From UBA4722 sp041690995 (lineage in GTDB: Bacteria; Pseudomonadota; Gammaproteobacteria; DSM-16500), in NCBI GenBank assembly GCA_041690995.1, contig JBEPVM010000008.1:1-40997 (forward strand): a stretch of 40,997 bases of DNA, in the 5' to 3' direction. A program made the translations under genes and the position numbers. The notes beneath the pieces were generated by a model that worked only from the letters and a program-made list of their open reading frames with translations, ran no database searches and was not told the origin of the DNA. Each line of letters starts with the position of its first letter. The stretch's first letter is position 1. This document shows positions 1-7,216 of this stretch, one piece after another.

Positions 1-362
1 TAATTTTGGGCTAAGAAATATTATTTTCTCAGCATAGACTGCCGTTAAACGATGCACCTGTCCTTCCTTATCTTGCCAATCACATGTCCGTAACTCACCC
101 GAGACAAATAGTTTATCGCCTTTTTTAAAAGACGTTGCAGCTACTTTCCCGAGAGTTCCATTGAGATAGACCGTGTGCCATTCGATTTTTTTCTCACTTC
201 GCCTTCCTTGGTTTTGTACTTCTTATGGGTGGCAAGCGACAGGCTCACAAAACTACCTAGCTCAGACTCTTTTAACACTTCAAGAGTTGATAGAAAATAG
301 GTGCTTGCCAAAGGCAACCTATTGCGCGAACCATTTTGCAATGGCGGCCAGACTTTCATCAT
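1..362 (-). pseudogene. Frameshifted single-strand DNA-binding protein (SSB-like), 3' end outside window
   Basis: The minus strand reads in two frames that together look like the OB fold of SSB. The first frame (ATG at 362) ends its recognisable part with SLATHKKYKTKEGE, matching the beta-strand before the conserved Trp in SSB. It then stops soon after a run of seven T (186-192 on the plus strand). Reading on in the frame reached by adding one A gives IEWHTVYLNGTLGKVA, then FKKGDKLFVSGELRT and DWQDKEGQ, all typical of SSB (EWH..V...G.L..VA, KKG, VEG.L.T..W.D..G). This frame stays open to the window edge. The very N-terminus does not match SSB well, so the start may also be damaged. SSB genes on integrative elements support element replication or conjugation, which suits the neighbouring integrase. 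A sequencing indel or programmed slippage at the A7 run cannot be excluded. Confidence 0.6.
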
Positions 363-501
363 GCTGCTAGATTATTCTGCTGTTTAGGGTCGTGCAGAAT
401 GGCGACTAAGGCTAACTAGTGCTGAGTGCTAAACATCTCAATCTTTAACGCTGTGAGGCAAAACATTTAAGTCGTATAAAAAAATAAATACTAAACATTT
501 C

Positions 502-1380
502 TTATCTTGGTAGGTATATTAAAAATTTATCTTTTACTTCCTTAGCAGCTTTAATTAAATTCCATTCCTCGGTCAATAATCTCGCGTGGCTATTCTCTAT
601 TAACCTATCGCTATTGTTTTCCATTGTGAATGGAAAAGAATGAGATATTCTTAACTCAGGAGAAAGCAACTGGCCAATATCATCTAAAAAAGAATGTTCT
701 TTTAATTTTAAAATAAGGTTCTTTTCAAATAATTTCCGAGTAATATGCTTATTTTCTTTCTGCATGTAGCTTAAAAATACCTCAACAGATTTTTCGGCAT
801 GAAAATCTTTTTGCCTTAATGCTAGCCACAAATCAAAAACATCTCTGCCTTTGCTTCGCTCATATAAAGCACGTAGCTTAGTAGCGATGAGTTCTTCAAA
901 TTGGAAAGTATTGACTTGAGTTTCCCTTGTAAACCAATCTGACTGAACAGAAAAATCCTTAAGGAAACGATCAAGTACAGCGAAGCTCTCGCGCGTGTTG
1001 ATTTCAATTTTTATCCGTTGCCTGGAATTAGGAAACATTTCAGGAGTGAAATGATACACGAGCTTAAAACTCCTAAAATTTCGTATGGTTTTTGGCTCAC
1101 CTAATAACGGGTCAAGACAGTTACGTAAGGCAGTAATAATCTCTTTTATTTCTCCTTTGCTTGTTCTCACTAAATCAATATCTTCGCTATAACGAGCAGG
1201 TGGTGAGAAAAATAATTTATGTAAGGCTGTTCCGCCACGAAAAGCAAGTTCTTTAGCAAGAAAAGGATTAGAGAAAATTTCCACGATGATTCGAGATAAA
1301 ATTAAATCTTGCTCTACTTGTATATCATCCATCCACGGCGCTACTTGCCTCCAGTGAGTTATTTGCGCTATAGGTATCAT
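502..1380 (-). CDS. abiEii: AbiEii-family nucleotidyltransferase toxin (type IV toxin-antitoxin)
   Basis: This 292-residue protein carries the signatures of the AbiEii/DUF1814 nucleotidyltransferase fold. They are FRGGTALHK at about residues 48-55, RYSEDIDL with the metal-binding D67 and D69, and the later block ATKLRALYERSKGRDVFDLW (about 166-185) with conserved K, R and D residues. In characterised AbiE and MenT systems the toxin transfers nucleotides using NTP and is bacteriostatic. The start codon overlaps the stop of the upstream antitoxin gene as ATGA (1377-1380), so the two are translationally coupled. Length and all key residues look intact, so I expect an active toxin. It lies on an island ending at ssrA. 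Biological role (phage abortive infection or element maintenance) is inferred from the family. Confidence 0.9.
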   Translation of the reverse strand: MIPIAQITHWRQVAPWMDDIQVEQDLILSRIIVEIFSNPFLAKELAFRGGTALHKLFFSPPARYSEDIDLVRTSKGEIKEIITALRNCLDPLLGEPKTIRNFRSFKLVYHFTPEMFPNSRQRIKIEINTRESFAVLDRFLKDFSVQSDWFTRETQVNTFQFEELIATKLRALYERSKGRDVFDLWLALRQKDFHAEKSVEVFLSYMQKENKHITRKLFEKNLILKLKEHSFLDDIGQLLSPELRISHSFPFTMENNSDRLIENSHARLLTEEWNLIKAAKEVKDKFLIYLPR

Positions 1381-2162
1381 TCATCAGGCTCCACTTTTGT
1401 ATTTACAATAACTTTCCATTTTTTATTACGCACTAATGGCTTATGTGATGCGCGCGATACTAGATGTACCCAGTTTAATTTCCTTTTATTAAGTACCTTA
1501 ATGAGTTCATCAGAAAATTGATCGAACCCTAAAAATTCAAGTAAATAGCCTAGCCGTTGAATCCAAAATGATTCTGGATTAATGCTAGTTAACTCTATTA
1601 ATTTTCTTATTTCTATTTTTTCAGCAAGTGCCATTAATACAGTAGCCACATTATGAATCCCAGCCCCATAGTGGGGAGCAGTGACTAAATCAACCGCAGT
1701 CACCTCTGGCGTTGCAACTGTAATGACACCTGCCATGGTATTAAATTGCTTGGTTGGCATGACTGCGGCATTTTTATTAGCAATGAATTCAATATAAATT
1801 CGTCCACGCTGTATAGCTGGCCGATTTTTTGTTGTGATAACTTGAAAACGCTGGGGTTTCTGGTGGGTTGCTCCGTAAAACTGTGCTGCACTTAAAAAGC
1901 TAACATAATAGGGTTGCTGAAAGTATTTCATTAAATCTGGAACAAACATATCGGCAGGTAAACAGCCATAAGCCCGATATTCGGGAGGTACAATTAAATA
2001 AAATCCCCTGGCGGGGCTAACAATTAGCTTATTTAGCTTTAGACGATGTAAGGCATTCAAGGTTGCTATTTTTGTTAGCCCCAATGTTTTCTCTGCACTG
2101 TGAATAGCAAAAAAGTAACGTCCTTCGCTCCGAAGTTTGTCAATAAATTCCAACGCTCTCAT
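1377..2162 (-). CDS. abiEi: AbiEi-family antitoxin with N-terminal winged helix
   Basis: This 261-residue protein has an N-terminal winged-helix segment of about 70 residues (ALEFIDKLRSEGRYFFA then LGLTKIATLNALHRLK) ending in a wing with GFYLIVPPEYRA. A central part follows with VSFLSAAQFYGATHQ, the layout of the AbiEi antitoxin family. AbiEi proteins repress their own operon through the winged helix and neutralise AbiEii through the C-terminal part. The gene overlaps the toxin gene by four bases. A sigma70-like promoter lies at 2192-2220 and two inverted repeats lie just upstream of it, as expected for an autorepressed operon. The antitoxin-first order is normal for type IV systems. It differs in sequence from the second AbiEi-like protein at 3008-3763, so the two are not recent duplicates. 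Confidence 0.87.
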   Translation of the reverse strand: MRALEFIDKLRSEGRYFFAIHSAEKTLGLTKIATLNALHRLKLNKLIVSPARGFYLIVPPEYRAYGCLPADMFVPDLMKYFQQPYYVSFLSAAQFYGATHQKPQRFQVITTKNRPAIQRGRIYIEFIANKNAAVMPTKQFNTMAGVITVATPEVTAVDLVTAPHYGAGIHNVATVLMALAEKIEIRKLIELTSINPESFWIQRLGYLLEFLGFDQFSDELIKVLNKRKLNWVHLVSRASHKPLVRNKKWKVIVNTKVEPDE

Positions 2163-2191
2163 TTGATGGCCTTATGGGTTGAGACTTTTAT

Positions 2192-2220
2192 AATATATCG
2201 TTTTTAGTTATATTAAACAA
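2192..2220 (-). promoter_or_regulatory. Candidate promoter of the abiE operon
   Basis: On the minus strand TTGTTT (2215-2220) is followed after 17 bases by TATATT (2192-2197), a fair sigma70 match placed about 30 bases before the AbiEi start. No other promoter-like pair is as close to the gene. Confidence 0.45.
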
Positions 2221-2234
2221 GTTTTAACCCATTT

Positions 2235-2272
2235 AAAAACGTATGCAAATGTTTTTATCAATTTTGTTGATA
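2235..2272. promoter_or_regulatory. Two adjacent inverted repeats upstream of abiE, possible operator
   Basis: AAAAAC (2235-2240) pairs with GTTTTT (2251-2256), and TATCAA (2256-2261) pairs perfectly with TTGATA (2267-2272). Both lie just upstream of the candidate -35. Characterised AbiEi antitoxins bind inverted repeats at their own promoter, so these are operator candidates. The arms are short and AT-rich, so chance is possible. Confidence 0.3.
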
Positions 2273-2646
2273 TATTTCATAAAGATATGAGCAAAGAGAA
2301 GCGGTTACGACATTTACCTCAAGAATATAATTCCAATTAATTAAGAGGAGCTTCCATACTGTCTTTGATCTTCAGGGTGATACAAACTCAACTCGCTATG
2401 CACATTACCTGCCTTTTTGGGCGTAAAGTGCTTTAATGCAAACCTGGCATTAGAATATGATAGAAAATCAACTTGAATAATAAGTACTCGGCTAGTTAGC
2501 GAAGTTGTTTTTTTTAATATTGCGAGCCTCCAATAATCAATATAAAATCAACGGGTTAGAACAGATTAGACAAGCAATCCTCTTAACCTTAACATAGAAA
2601 GCAATAATTTTTATAGGATTAGTCCAGTAATGGCGTTAGTTTCTGT
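2273..2646. other. Gene-poor stretch between abiE and the AlpA-like gene
   Basis: I find no convincing gene here. The minus strand is open for 68 codons from 2547 down to a TAA at 2343-2341, ending in charged sequence (ARFALKHFTPKKAG ... HPEDQRQYGSSS) that looks more like protein than random DNA. It has no ATG and I do not recognise it. It may be the tail of a decayed island gene. Confidence 0.3.
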
Positions 2647-2853
2647 CTACATTATTTTTCGACTTATTTCGATGCGGGATTTTAGCCAAGCATCTATTTC
2701 AGCCTCAATCCAGCCGACAGCTCTGCCGCCACCTAAGTCAATTGGTTTAGGGAAGGCTCCTTGTGAGATACGAAGGTATATGGTTGAGCGAGAGAGCCCT
2801 GTACGATTTTCTACTTGGTTACGGCGAAGAATGGTAAGGATTTGTTGGGTCAT
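2647..2853 (-). CDS. AlpA-family transcriptional regulator / excisionase-like protein
   Basis: This 68-residue protein is a single helix-turn-helix of the AlpA (MerR-like, Phage_AlpA) family. It contains ENRTGLSRSTIYLRISQGAF, then PKPIDLGGGRAVGW and IEAEIDAWLKSR, which is the family's standard order. AlpA proteins on P4-like and cryptic prophage elements activate integrase or excision genes. The ATG is preceded by AGAGGA at a normal distance. It lies in the same island as the P4-type integrase at 3793-5004, so control of excision or of the neighbouring genes is the likely role. That role is inferred. Confidence 0.88.
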   Translation of the reverse strand: MTQQILTILRRNQVENRTGLSRSTIYLRISQGAFPKPIDLGGGRAVGWIEAEIDAWLKSRIEISRKIM

Positions 2854-3007
2854 TATTTGTTCCTCTTAGAATTAACAAGAAGACGATAATTGAAATAGTT
2901 TAAATTGTCTTCTGAGAGTTTATAAATATTACGAACATTCTAGTAACAGAAATAGTTAAAAGTAACTTATAATTTTTAGCATAGTCAAAAATGAGAATAA
3001 AAAGCTA

Positions 3008-3763
3008 ATGTGTATTATCGAATCAGCTCCACCTGGGTTTGTTTTTACTAACGTATGGTTAAAACAACATGGCGTGTCTGCCAAATTAGCATGGTGGTAT
3101 GTTCGTTCTGGATGGTTAGAACGAGTAGGTACCAAGGCATACAAAAGAGTAGGGGAGAATATCAGTTGGGTAGGTGCTGTAGCAGCAATGCAGAATCAAA
3201 TGAATTTAACTGTACACGTAGGTGGTATTACGGCCTTGCAATTATTAGGGCGGGTTAAAGTTTCCTCTGTATTGAGTATCAGAAGAATAACCTTATTTGC
3301 CGATTTAAGAACACGATTACCAAGTTGGTTAAACAATAACAAATGGCATGTTAATTTTGAGATACATCGAACATCTTTGTTTAGCAATGGAATGTTAGGT
3401 ATGGTAGAGAAAAAAATAGAAGGAATAAATATACATTCTTCTTGTCCAGAAAGAGCAGCAATGGAAATGCTTTTTTTAGCTCCCAAATGTCATGCCTTGT
3501 TTGATGTGGCAGAAGTTATGGAAAAGCTAAAGCCATTACAACCCGATACTGCGCAATTATTATTAGAAAATTGTAATTCAATAAAAGTGAAACGATTTTT
3601 TTTGTATTTTGCAAATCGGTTCAGGCGTGGGTTAATTTCCAAATTAGATTTAACAAAAATAAATTTAGGTAGTGGCAAACGAGTCATCGGCAACGGTGGA
3701 AAATATAGATATCATCCTAAATATAAGTTGTCTTTGCCAGAAAAAATAGATGAACCTGATTGA
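3008..3763 (+). CDS. Second AbiEi-family antitoxin-like protein, without an adjacent toxin gene
   Basis: This 251-residue protein matches the other common AbiEi type (AbiEi_3 N-terminal domain). The N-terminus reads FVFTNVWLKQHGVSAKLAWW then YVRSGWLERVGTKAYKR, the winged helix. VHVGGITALQLLGR follows at about residue 70-83. The C-terminal part has SCPERAAMEMLFLAP and SIKVKRFFLYFANRF, then LDLTKINLGSGKRVI, all hallmarks of this subfamily. In most genomes an AbiEii gene starts at or overlaps the end of this gene. Here the gene ends at 3763 and the convergent integrase begins 29 bases on, leaving no room. It is therefore either an orphan antitoxin, a regulator that lost its toxin by deletion, or a protein that acts on a toxin elsewhere. 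The reading frame is intact, so it may be maintained. Confidence 0.82.
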   Translation: MCIIESAPPGFVFTNVWLKQHGVSAKLAWWYVRSGWLERVGTKAYKRVGENISWVGAVAAMQNQMNLTVHVGGITALQLLGRVKVSSVLSIRRITLFADLRTRLPSWLNNNKWHVNFEIHRTSLFSNGMLGMVEKKIEGINIHSSCPERAAMEMLFLAPKCHALFDVAEVMEKLKPLQPDTAQLLLENCNSIKVKRFFLYFANRFRRGLISKLDLTKINLGSGKRVIGNGGKYRYHPKYKLSLPEKIDEPD

Positions 3764-3792
3764 TTCCTTAGTCAGTGTTCTTGAAATGTATA

Positions 3793-5004
3793 TTAGGCGG
3801 TAAGAGATGATACTATAGCGGTTCCGCTCGTTAGTGTATCCAGGTAATCTGCCCAATGCTGCATCATCCTTCTTCTTTCAGGCAGATATTCAGCATAATT
3901 ATATGCAGCTCTAATGTTATTTCTTTCTGCATGCGCAAGTTGACGTTCGATTGCATCACGGTTCCAGCCTTGCTCATTGAGCAGGGTAGAAGCCATTGAT
4001 CTGAATCCATGGCCTGTCATTTCATCGGTAGTATAACCGAGACGGCGTAATGCGCCTAATACTGTATTTTCAGACATCGGGCGCTTAGATGAGCGAATAC
4101 CTGGAAAAACATAAGTTCTATTCCCAGTAAGAGCATACAGTTCTTTTAAAATGGCGATTGCTTGTATGGCTAATGGAACGATATGCTGCTCCCGCATCTT
4201 CATTTTTTCTGCAGGTATTCTCCATTCTGCTTTTTCCAAATCAAATTCACTCCATTCAGCACGGCGTAATTCACCTGGACGAACAAAAAAAAGTGGTGCA
4301 AGTTGTAATGCACATTTAGTAACGAAGAAACCTTCATAGGCATTGATGGCTTGCAGGAGTTTACTGATTTTAACTGGATCAGTAATACTTGCATGATGTT
4401 TCTTTTCAACTGGCGCGAGCGCACCACGCAAGTCGGCGGAGGGATCACGCTCAGATCTTCCAGTGACAATGGCATAGCGAAAAATTTTTCCGCATACTTG
4501 TAAGATTCGATGAGCAGTTTCTATAGCGCCTCTTGCTTCAACTCGGCGTAAGGCAGAGAGTAGTTCTGGTGGGGTGATTTCTGTAATGGGTCTTGTACCA
4601 ATCCACGGAAAAATATTTTGCTCAAGGCGGATTATAATTCGCTCACTATGTTCTTTTGTCCATTTAGGAGTAAATTTAGCATGCCATTCGCGAGCAATAG
4701 CTTCAAAACTGTTTTCAGCATTTAGTTTTTTTGAGCGTTTTATGGAGTTTTTTAGGACACCTGGGTCAATATCTTTAGCAAGCTGTTTTCGTGCTTCTTC
4801 ACGTGTATTTCTAGCATCGACTAAGGTGATGTCAGGAAATTTACCAAGAGACAATTTTTTCTCGATTCCAGCAAAACGGTATTTGAGTTTCCAAAGTTTT
4901 GACCCGTTTGGGTTCACTAGCACATACAAACCACGTCCATCAGCCAGTTTATAAGCTTTTTCTCGCGGCTTTGCATTCTTCACTTGTATTACTGTTAATG
5001 TCAT
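3793..5004 (-). CDS. P4-type tyrosine integrase
   Basis: This 403-residue tyrosine recombinase has an N-terminal arm-binding DUF4102-type domain (about 1-90: AYKLADGRGLYVLVNPNGSK, WKLKYRF, LSLGKFPDITLVDAR). A core-binding domain with WHAKFTPKWTKEHSERI follows, then a catalytic domain. Catalytic residues are visible as Arg in FVRPGELRRAEW, His-x-x-Arg in GHGFRSMAST, His in RQLAHAERN, and the nucleophilic Tyr within RAAYNYAEYLPERRRMMQ (Y368, Y370 or Y373). Full length, no damage seen. Its 5' end faces the 3' end of ssrA about 160 bases away, a classic insertion site for such integrases. It should catalyse integration and excision of the island occupying the left of the window. Confidence 0.95.
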   Translation of the reverse strand: MTLTVIQVKNAKPREKAYKLADGRGLYVLVNPNGSKLWKLKYRFAGIEKKLSLGKFPDITLVDARNTREEARKQLAKDIDPGVLKNSIKRSKKLNAENSFEAIAREWHAKFTPKWTKEHSERIIIRLEQNIFPWIGTRPITEITPPELLSALRRVEARGAIETAHRILQVCGKIFRYAIVTGRSERDPSADLRGALAPVEKKHHASITDPVKISKLLQAINAYEGFFVTKCALQLAPLFFVRPGELRRAEWSEFDLEKAEWRIPAEKMKMREQHIVPLAIQAIAILKELYALTGNRTYVFPGIRSSKRPMSENTVLGALRRLGYTTDEMTGHGFRSMASTLLNEQGWNRDAIERQLAHAERNNIRAAYNYAEYLPERRRMMQHWADYLDTLTSGTAIVSSLTA

Positions 5005-5032
5005 GGGGGCCTCATCTTTCGTATGCTATGTT

Positions 5033-5078
5033 AAGCCCCCAACTAGGCCCCACTTTAGGGCTGGATATTGGGGGCTTT
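5033..5078. repeat. Perfect 10-bp inverted repeat between integrase and ssrA
   Basis: AAGCCCCCAA (5033-5042) and TTGGGGGCTT (5069-5078) are perfect complements around a 26-base GC-rich spacer. They sit just upstream of the integrase start and downstream of ssrA. The repeat could be an integrase arm or operator site, or a terminator for ssrA, though no U-tract follows. Confidence 0.5.
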
Positions 5079-5166
5079 CTTAGGAATCCGTAGGAAGAAG
5101 ATTAAATAAAAAACCCATTTATTTCAAGAGGTTTTAGACGTTTTTGGAAGTCTTTGGAAGGTCAAT

Positions 5167-5190
5167 TGGTGGAGGCGGCGGGAATTGAAC
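5167..5190 (-). other. Probable chromosomal attachment-site half at the ssrA 3' end
   Basis: The T-arm and acceptor 3' end of tmRNA is the usual crossover target of P4-type integrases, and an integrase lies immediately beside it. I saw no second copy of this segment within the window, so the other junction should lie to the left, outside it. The exact core cannot be set from one end. Confidence 0.4.
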
Positions 5191-5597
5191 CCGCGTCCGT
5201 AAATTCTCTACTCTTGGATCTACATGCATAGCCGAGTCTTTAAGATTTAGCAACTTGTCATCTGACGGGCAAGGTGACAAAGTTGCGAGCCCTAAAGTTT
5301 TAGCAACGGATCTCGGGCAGATTTTGTTGCGAGCTTGCATTCTATGACTCCTCCGTTAGCTTTCGCTAACTCCGTCCGTACAAGCACGGTCGGTGAGAAG
5401 TGCTGCGTCGGTTATTAAGCGACTTGTGCTTCCTCTTCACTAGCGTCAAAGAAATTGACATCGTTCTGAGCATTCACATTGACAGCAAAGTTGTCGTTTT
5501 TGGCAACTATATGTTTTGTAACATTTTTTACGAGGGTAGTTACATCCTCGGCATGCCCCTCAAGCTTCGCAACCCACGTCGAAACCGGGTCGCCCCC
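5167..5597 (-). ncRNA. ssrA: Transfer-messenger RNA (tmRNA)
   Basis: The minus strand begins GGGGGCGACC at 5597 and contains the conserved GGTTTCGACGTGGG. It ends in a T-arm GGGTTCAATTCCCGC and CGCCTCC-A-CCA at 5167. The first seven bases pair with CGCCTCC through one G-U, giving a proper acceptor stem. The resume codon GCC lies at 5504 after TAGTT. The tag frame runs 29 codons to tandem TAA stops (5417-5412). The peptide starts AKNDNFAVNVN and ends EEEAQVA. Usual gammaproteobacterial tags are about 10-14 residues ending in AA, so this one is long, and the RNA (431 bases) is correspondingly longer than E. coli's 363. tmRNA with SmpB rescues stalled ribosomes and marks the product for proteolysis. 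smpB lies next upstream. Confidence 0.95.
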
Positions 5598-5644
5598 TTA
5601 AGTTTTACGCAAGAAGTATATACTAATTAACTCAATAAGGGTAG

Positions 5645-6118
5645 CTAGCTACTCAGTTTTTTCACCATACGTTGCTTATCTCGTTGCCAATCCCGTTCTT
5701 TTGCAGCAGCGCGTTTGTCATGGAGTTTTTTGCCTTTTGCCAAAGCGATATCCAGTTTTACTCGATTATTTTTCCAATATAATTTGAGTGGAATCAATGT
5801 ATAACCTTTGCGTTCAACGCTGCCAATTAACTTATTTAATTCACGTTGATGGAGCAGTAATTTTCGTGTGCGTTGGGCATCGGGTACGATATGCGTAGAC
5901 GCAGTGAGCAAAGGGGTAATTAAAGAACCTAATAGCCAAGCTTCGCCTTTTTTTAATAAAACATAACTTTGGTCGAGTTGGACTCGGCCAGCACGTAGGC
6001 TTTTGACCTCCCAGCCTTGCAACACAAGACCTGCTTCAAAATGATCTTCGATAGCATAATCGTGGTGCGCTTTGCGGTTAACAGCAATAGTCGCTGAAAA
6101 TTTTTGTTTTTGATTCAT
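5645..6118 (-). CDS. smpB: SsrA-binding protein SmpB
   Basis: This 157-residue protein is SmpB, the tmRNA partner that carries it into the ribosomal A site. Visible family blocks are YAIEDHFEAGLVLQGWEVKS at about 20-39, then SLRAGRVQL, a central RTRKLLLHQRELNKL and KGYTLIPLKLYWKNNRVKLD. The basic C-terminal tail is KRAAAKERDWQRDK, which folds into the mRNA channel. Length is normal. It is transcribed toward ssrA with a 47-base gap, so the two rescue components are neighbours. It is divergent from ratA, whose start is about 50 bases away on the other strand. Confidence 0.97.
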   Translation of the reverse strand: MNQKQKFSATIAVNRKAHHDYAIEDHFEAGLVLQGWEVKSLRAGRVQLDQSYVLLKKGEAWLLGSLITPLLTASTHIVPDAQRTRKLLLHQRELNKLIGSVERKGYTLIPLKLYWKNNRVKLDIALAKGKKLHDKRAAAKERDWQRDKQRMVKKLSS

Positions 6119-6170
6119 GGCAACGAAGTATAATAGCCTCTTTTATAAAATAATAGAGCCAATTATCAAT

Positions 6171-6623
6171 ATGAATAGAATTAAACGCACAGCGCAAGTC
6201 GTATACTCACCGCAACAGATGTTTGAATTAGTGAATAGCATAGAAGAATATCCTCGTTTTTTGCCTTGGTGTCATGAGGCCCGGGTGCTGCACCGTGATA
6301 AAAAAGAAGTAGAAGGTTCACTGGATATTGTATGGTCAGGTATCCATAAAACATTGACAACGCGTAATTATTTGCATCCTTATGAGCGTGTTGAAATGAC
6401 GTTGATTAACGGGCCGTTTCGTCATTTAGAAGGTCGATGGACATTTATAGCATTAGGTGACTTAGGTTGTGAAGTCAATTTAGATCTCGAATTTGATTTG
6501 GCGGGGCGCTTGGTGGATAAACTTTTCCAGCCTGTTTTTCATAAAATTGCTAATTCCCTGGTAGATTTGTTTTGTCAACGCGCAGTAGAGATTTATGGTA
6601 ACAATAAAAACAATAACAGTTGA
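6171..6623 (+). CDS. ratA: RatA-family START-like protein (ubiquinone-binding / ribosome association)
   Basis: This 150-residue START/polyketide-cyclase-like protein has the RatA family pattern: VVYSPQQMFELVNSIEEYP, RFLPWCHEARV, TTRNYLHP and FRHLEGRWTF. The C-terminal helix is FHKIANSLVDLFCQRAVEIY. E. coli RatA was reported to block 70S assembly as a toxin, while the related Coq10 proteins bind ubiquinone, so the true role in this organism is open. I chose the ATG at 6171. Longer starts up to 6117 add 18 residues that do not resemble the family and overlap smpB. It overlaps rnfH by 29 bases, the usual ratA-ratB arrangement. Confidence 0.9.
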   Translation: MNRIKRTAQVVYSPQQMFELVNSIEEYPRFLPWCHEARVLHRDKKEVEGSLDIVWSGIHKTLTTRNYLHPYERVEMTLINGPFRHLEGRWTFIALGDLGCEVNLDLEFDLAGRLVDKLFQPVFHKIANSLVDLFCQRAVEIYGNNKNNNS

Positions 6624-6882
6624 AGTTGCTTATGCAACACCTGAATTACAGCGTATTTTACCGATTCAGATAGAGGAGGGCAGTACGATTCAAAGTGTTA
6701 TTGAGCGCTCGGGCATTTTGCAATTATTTCCCGATATTAATTTAGATAAGCAGCCAGTGGGTATTTTTAGTTGCTTAAGAAAATTAACAGATAAAGTGCA
6801 GCAAGGAGATCGAGTTGAGATTTACCGACCCTTGATTATTGACCCTAAAGAAGCTCGTAAACAGCGAATAAAAAAACTTTAA
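6595..6882 (+). CDS. rnfH: RnfH/RatB family ubiquitin-fold protein
   Basis: This 95-residue protein is of the UPF0125/RnfH family (beta-grasp, ThiS-like). It begins ITVEVAYATPELQRILPIQI and ends GDRVEIYRPLIIDPKEARKQ, the family's strongest motif. Its start lies 29 bases inside ratA, so the two are translationally coupled as in other gammaproteobacteria. Function is not firmly known. Its 3' end overlaps that of bamE on the opposite strand by four bases. Confidence 0.92.
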   Translation: MVTIKTITVEVAYATPELQRILPIQIEEGSTIQSVIERSGILQLFPDINLDKQPVGIFSCLRKLTDKVQQGDRVEIYRPLIIDPKEARKQRIKKL

Positions 6883-7178
6883 TTATTTTTTTCACTGATA
6901 TTTCTCAAACGATTTTCTTGAAAAGTTAAAATAACTGATTTTTCTGTACGAGCGTTAGACCCACGCTTCATCGTATAAACATAATCAACTCGATTATCGT
7001 TGAACGTATTAATTAATACAGGTGTACCCATCAAGGTTTCTACTTCTCCTTTAGACATGCCCGTATGAAGTTTATTGACTTTGTCTTGCTCAATGATATT
7101 ACCTTGCTGTATATCTATTTTGTGGACACAGCCAGTGAGAAGTAATAACGTAGTGACGAGAATGAAGATTTTTTGCAT
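6879..7178 (-). CDS. bamE: Outer membrane assembly lipoprotein BamE
   Basis: This 99-residue lipoprotein has a signal peptide ending in the lipobox LLTGC with the lipidated Cys at residue 17. The SmpA/OmlA fold follows: IEQDKVNKLHTGMSKGEVET, LMGTPVL, then RVDYVYTMKRG. BamE is an accessory of the BamABCDE machine that folds beta-barrels into the outer membrane. Here it may serve the FadL-like and small barrel proteins at 27009-28840. Length is typical. It converges on rnfH. Confidence 0.93.
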   Translation of the reverse strand: MQKIFILVTTLLLLTGCVHKIDIQQGNIIEQDKVNKLHTGMSKGEVETLMGTPVLINTFNDNRVDYVYTMKRGSNARTEKSVILTFQENRLRNISEKNN

Positions 7179-7216
7179 GTTTATATTCCAATAAAAATAA
7201 CAGACTCTATATTATC

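Noticed and set aside
1..5160. Insertion sequence or transposase in the island
   Set aside because: No transposase motif or paired terminal inverted repeats with target duplication were seen; the only recombinase is the tyrosine integrase.
5167..5190. Separate tRNA gene at the integrase end
   Set aside because: The T-arm and acceptor belong to tmRNA, shown by the matching 5' end, the tag frame and the absence of an anticodon arm.
6117..6170. Longer N-terminus for ratA starting at 6117
   Set aside because: The extra residues overlap smpB and do not resemble the RatA family, which begins at the MNRIKRTAQVVYSP segment.
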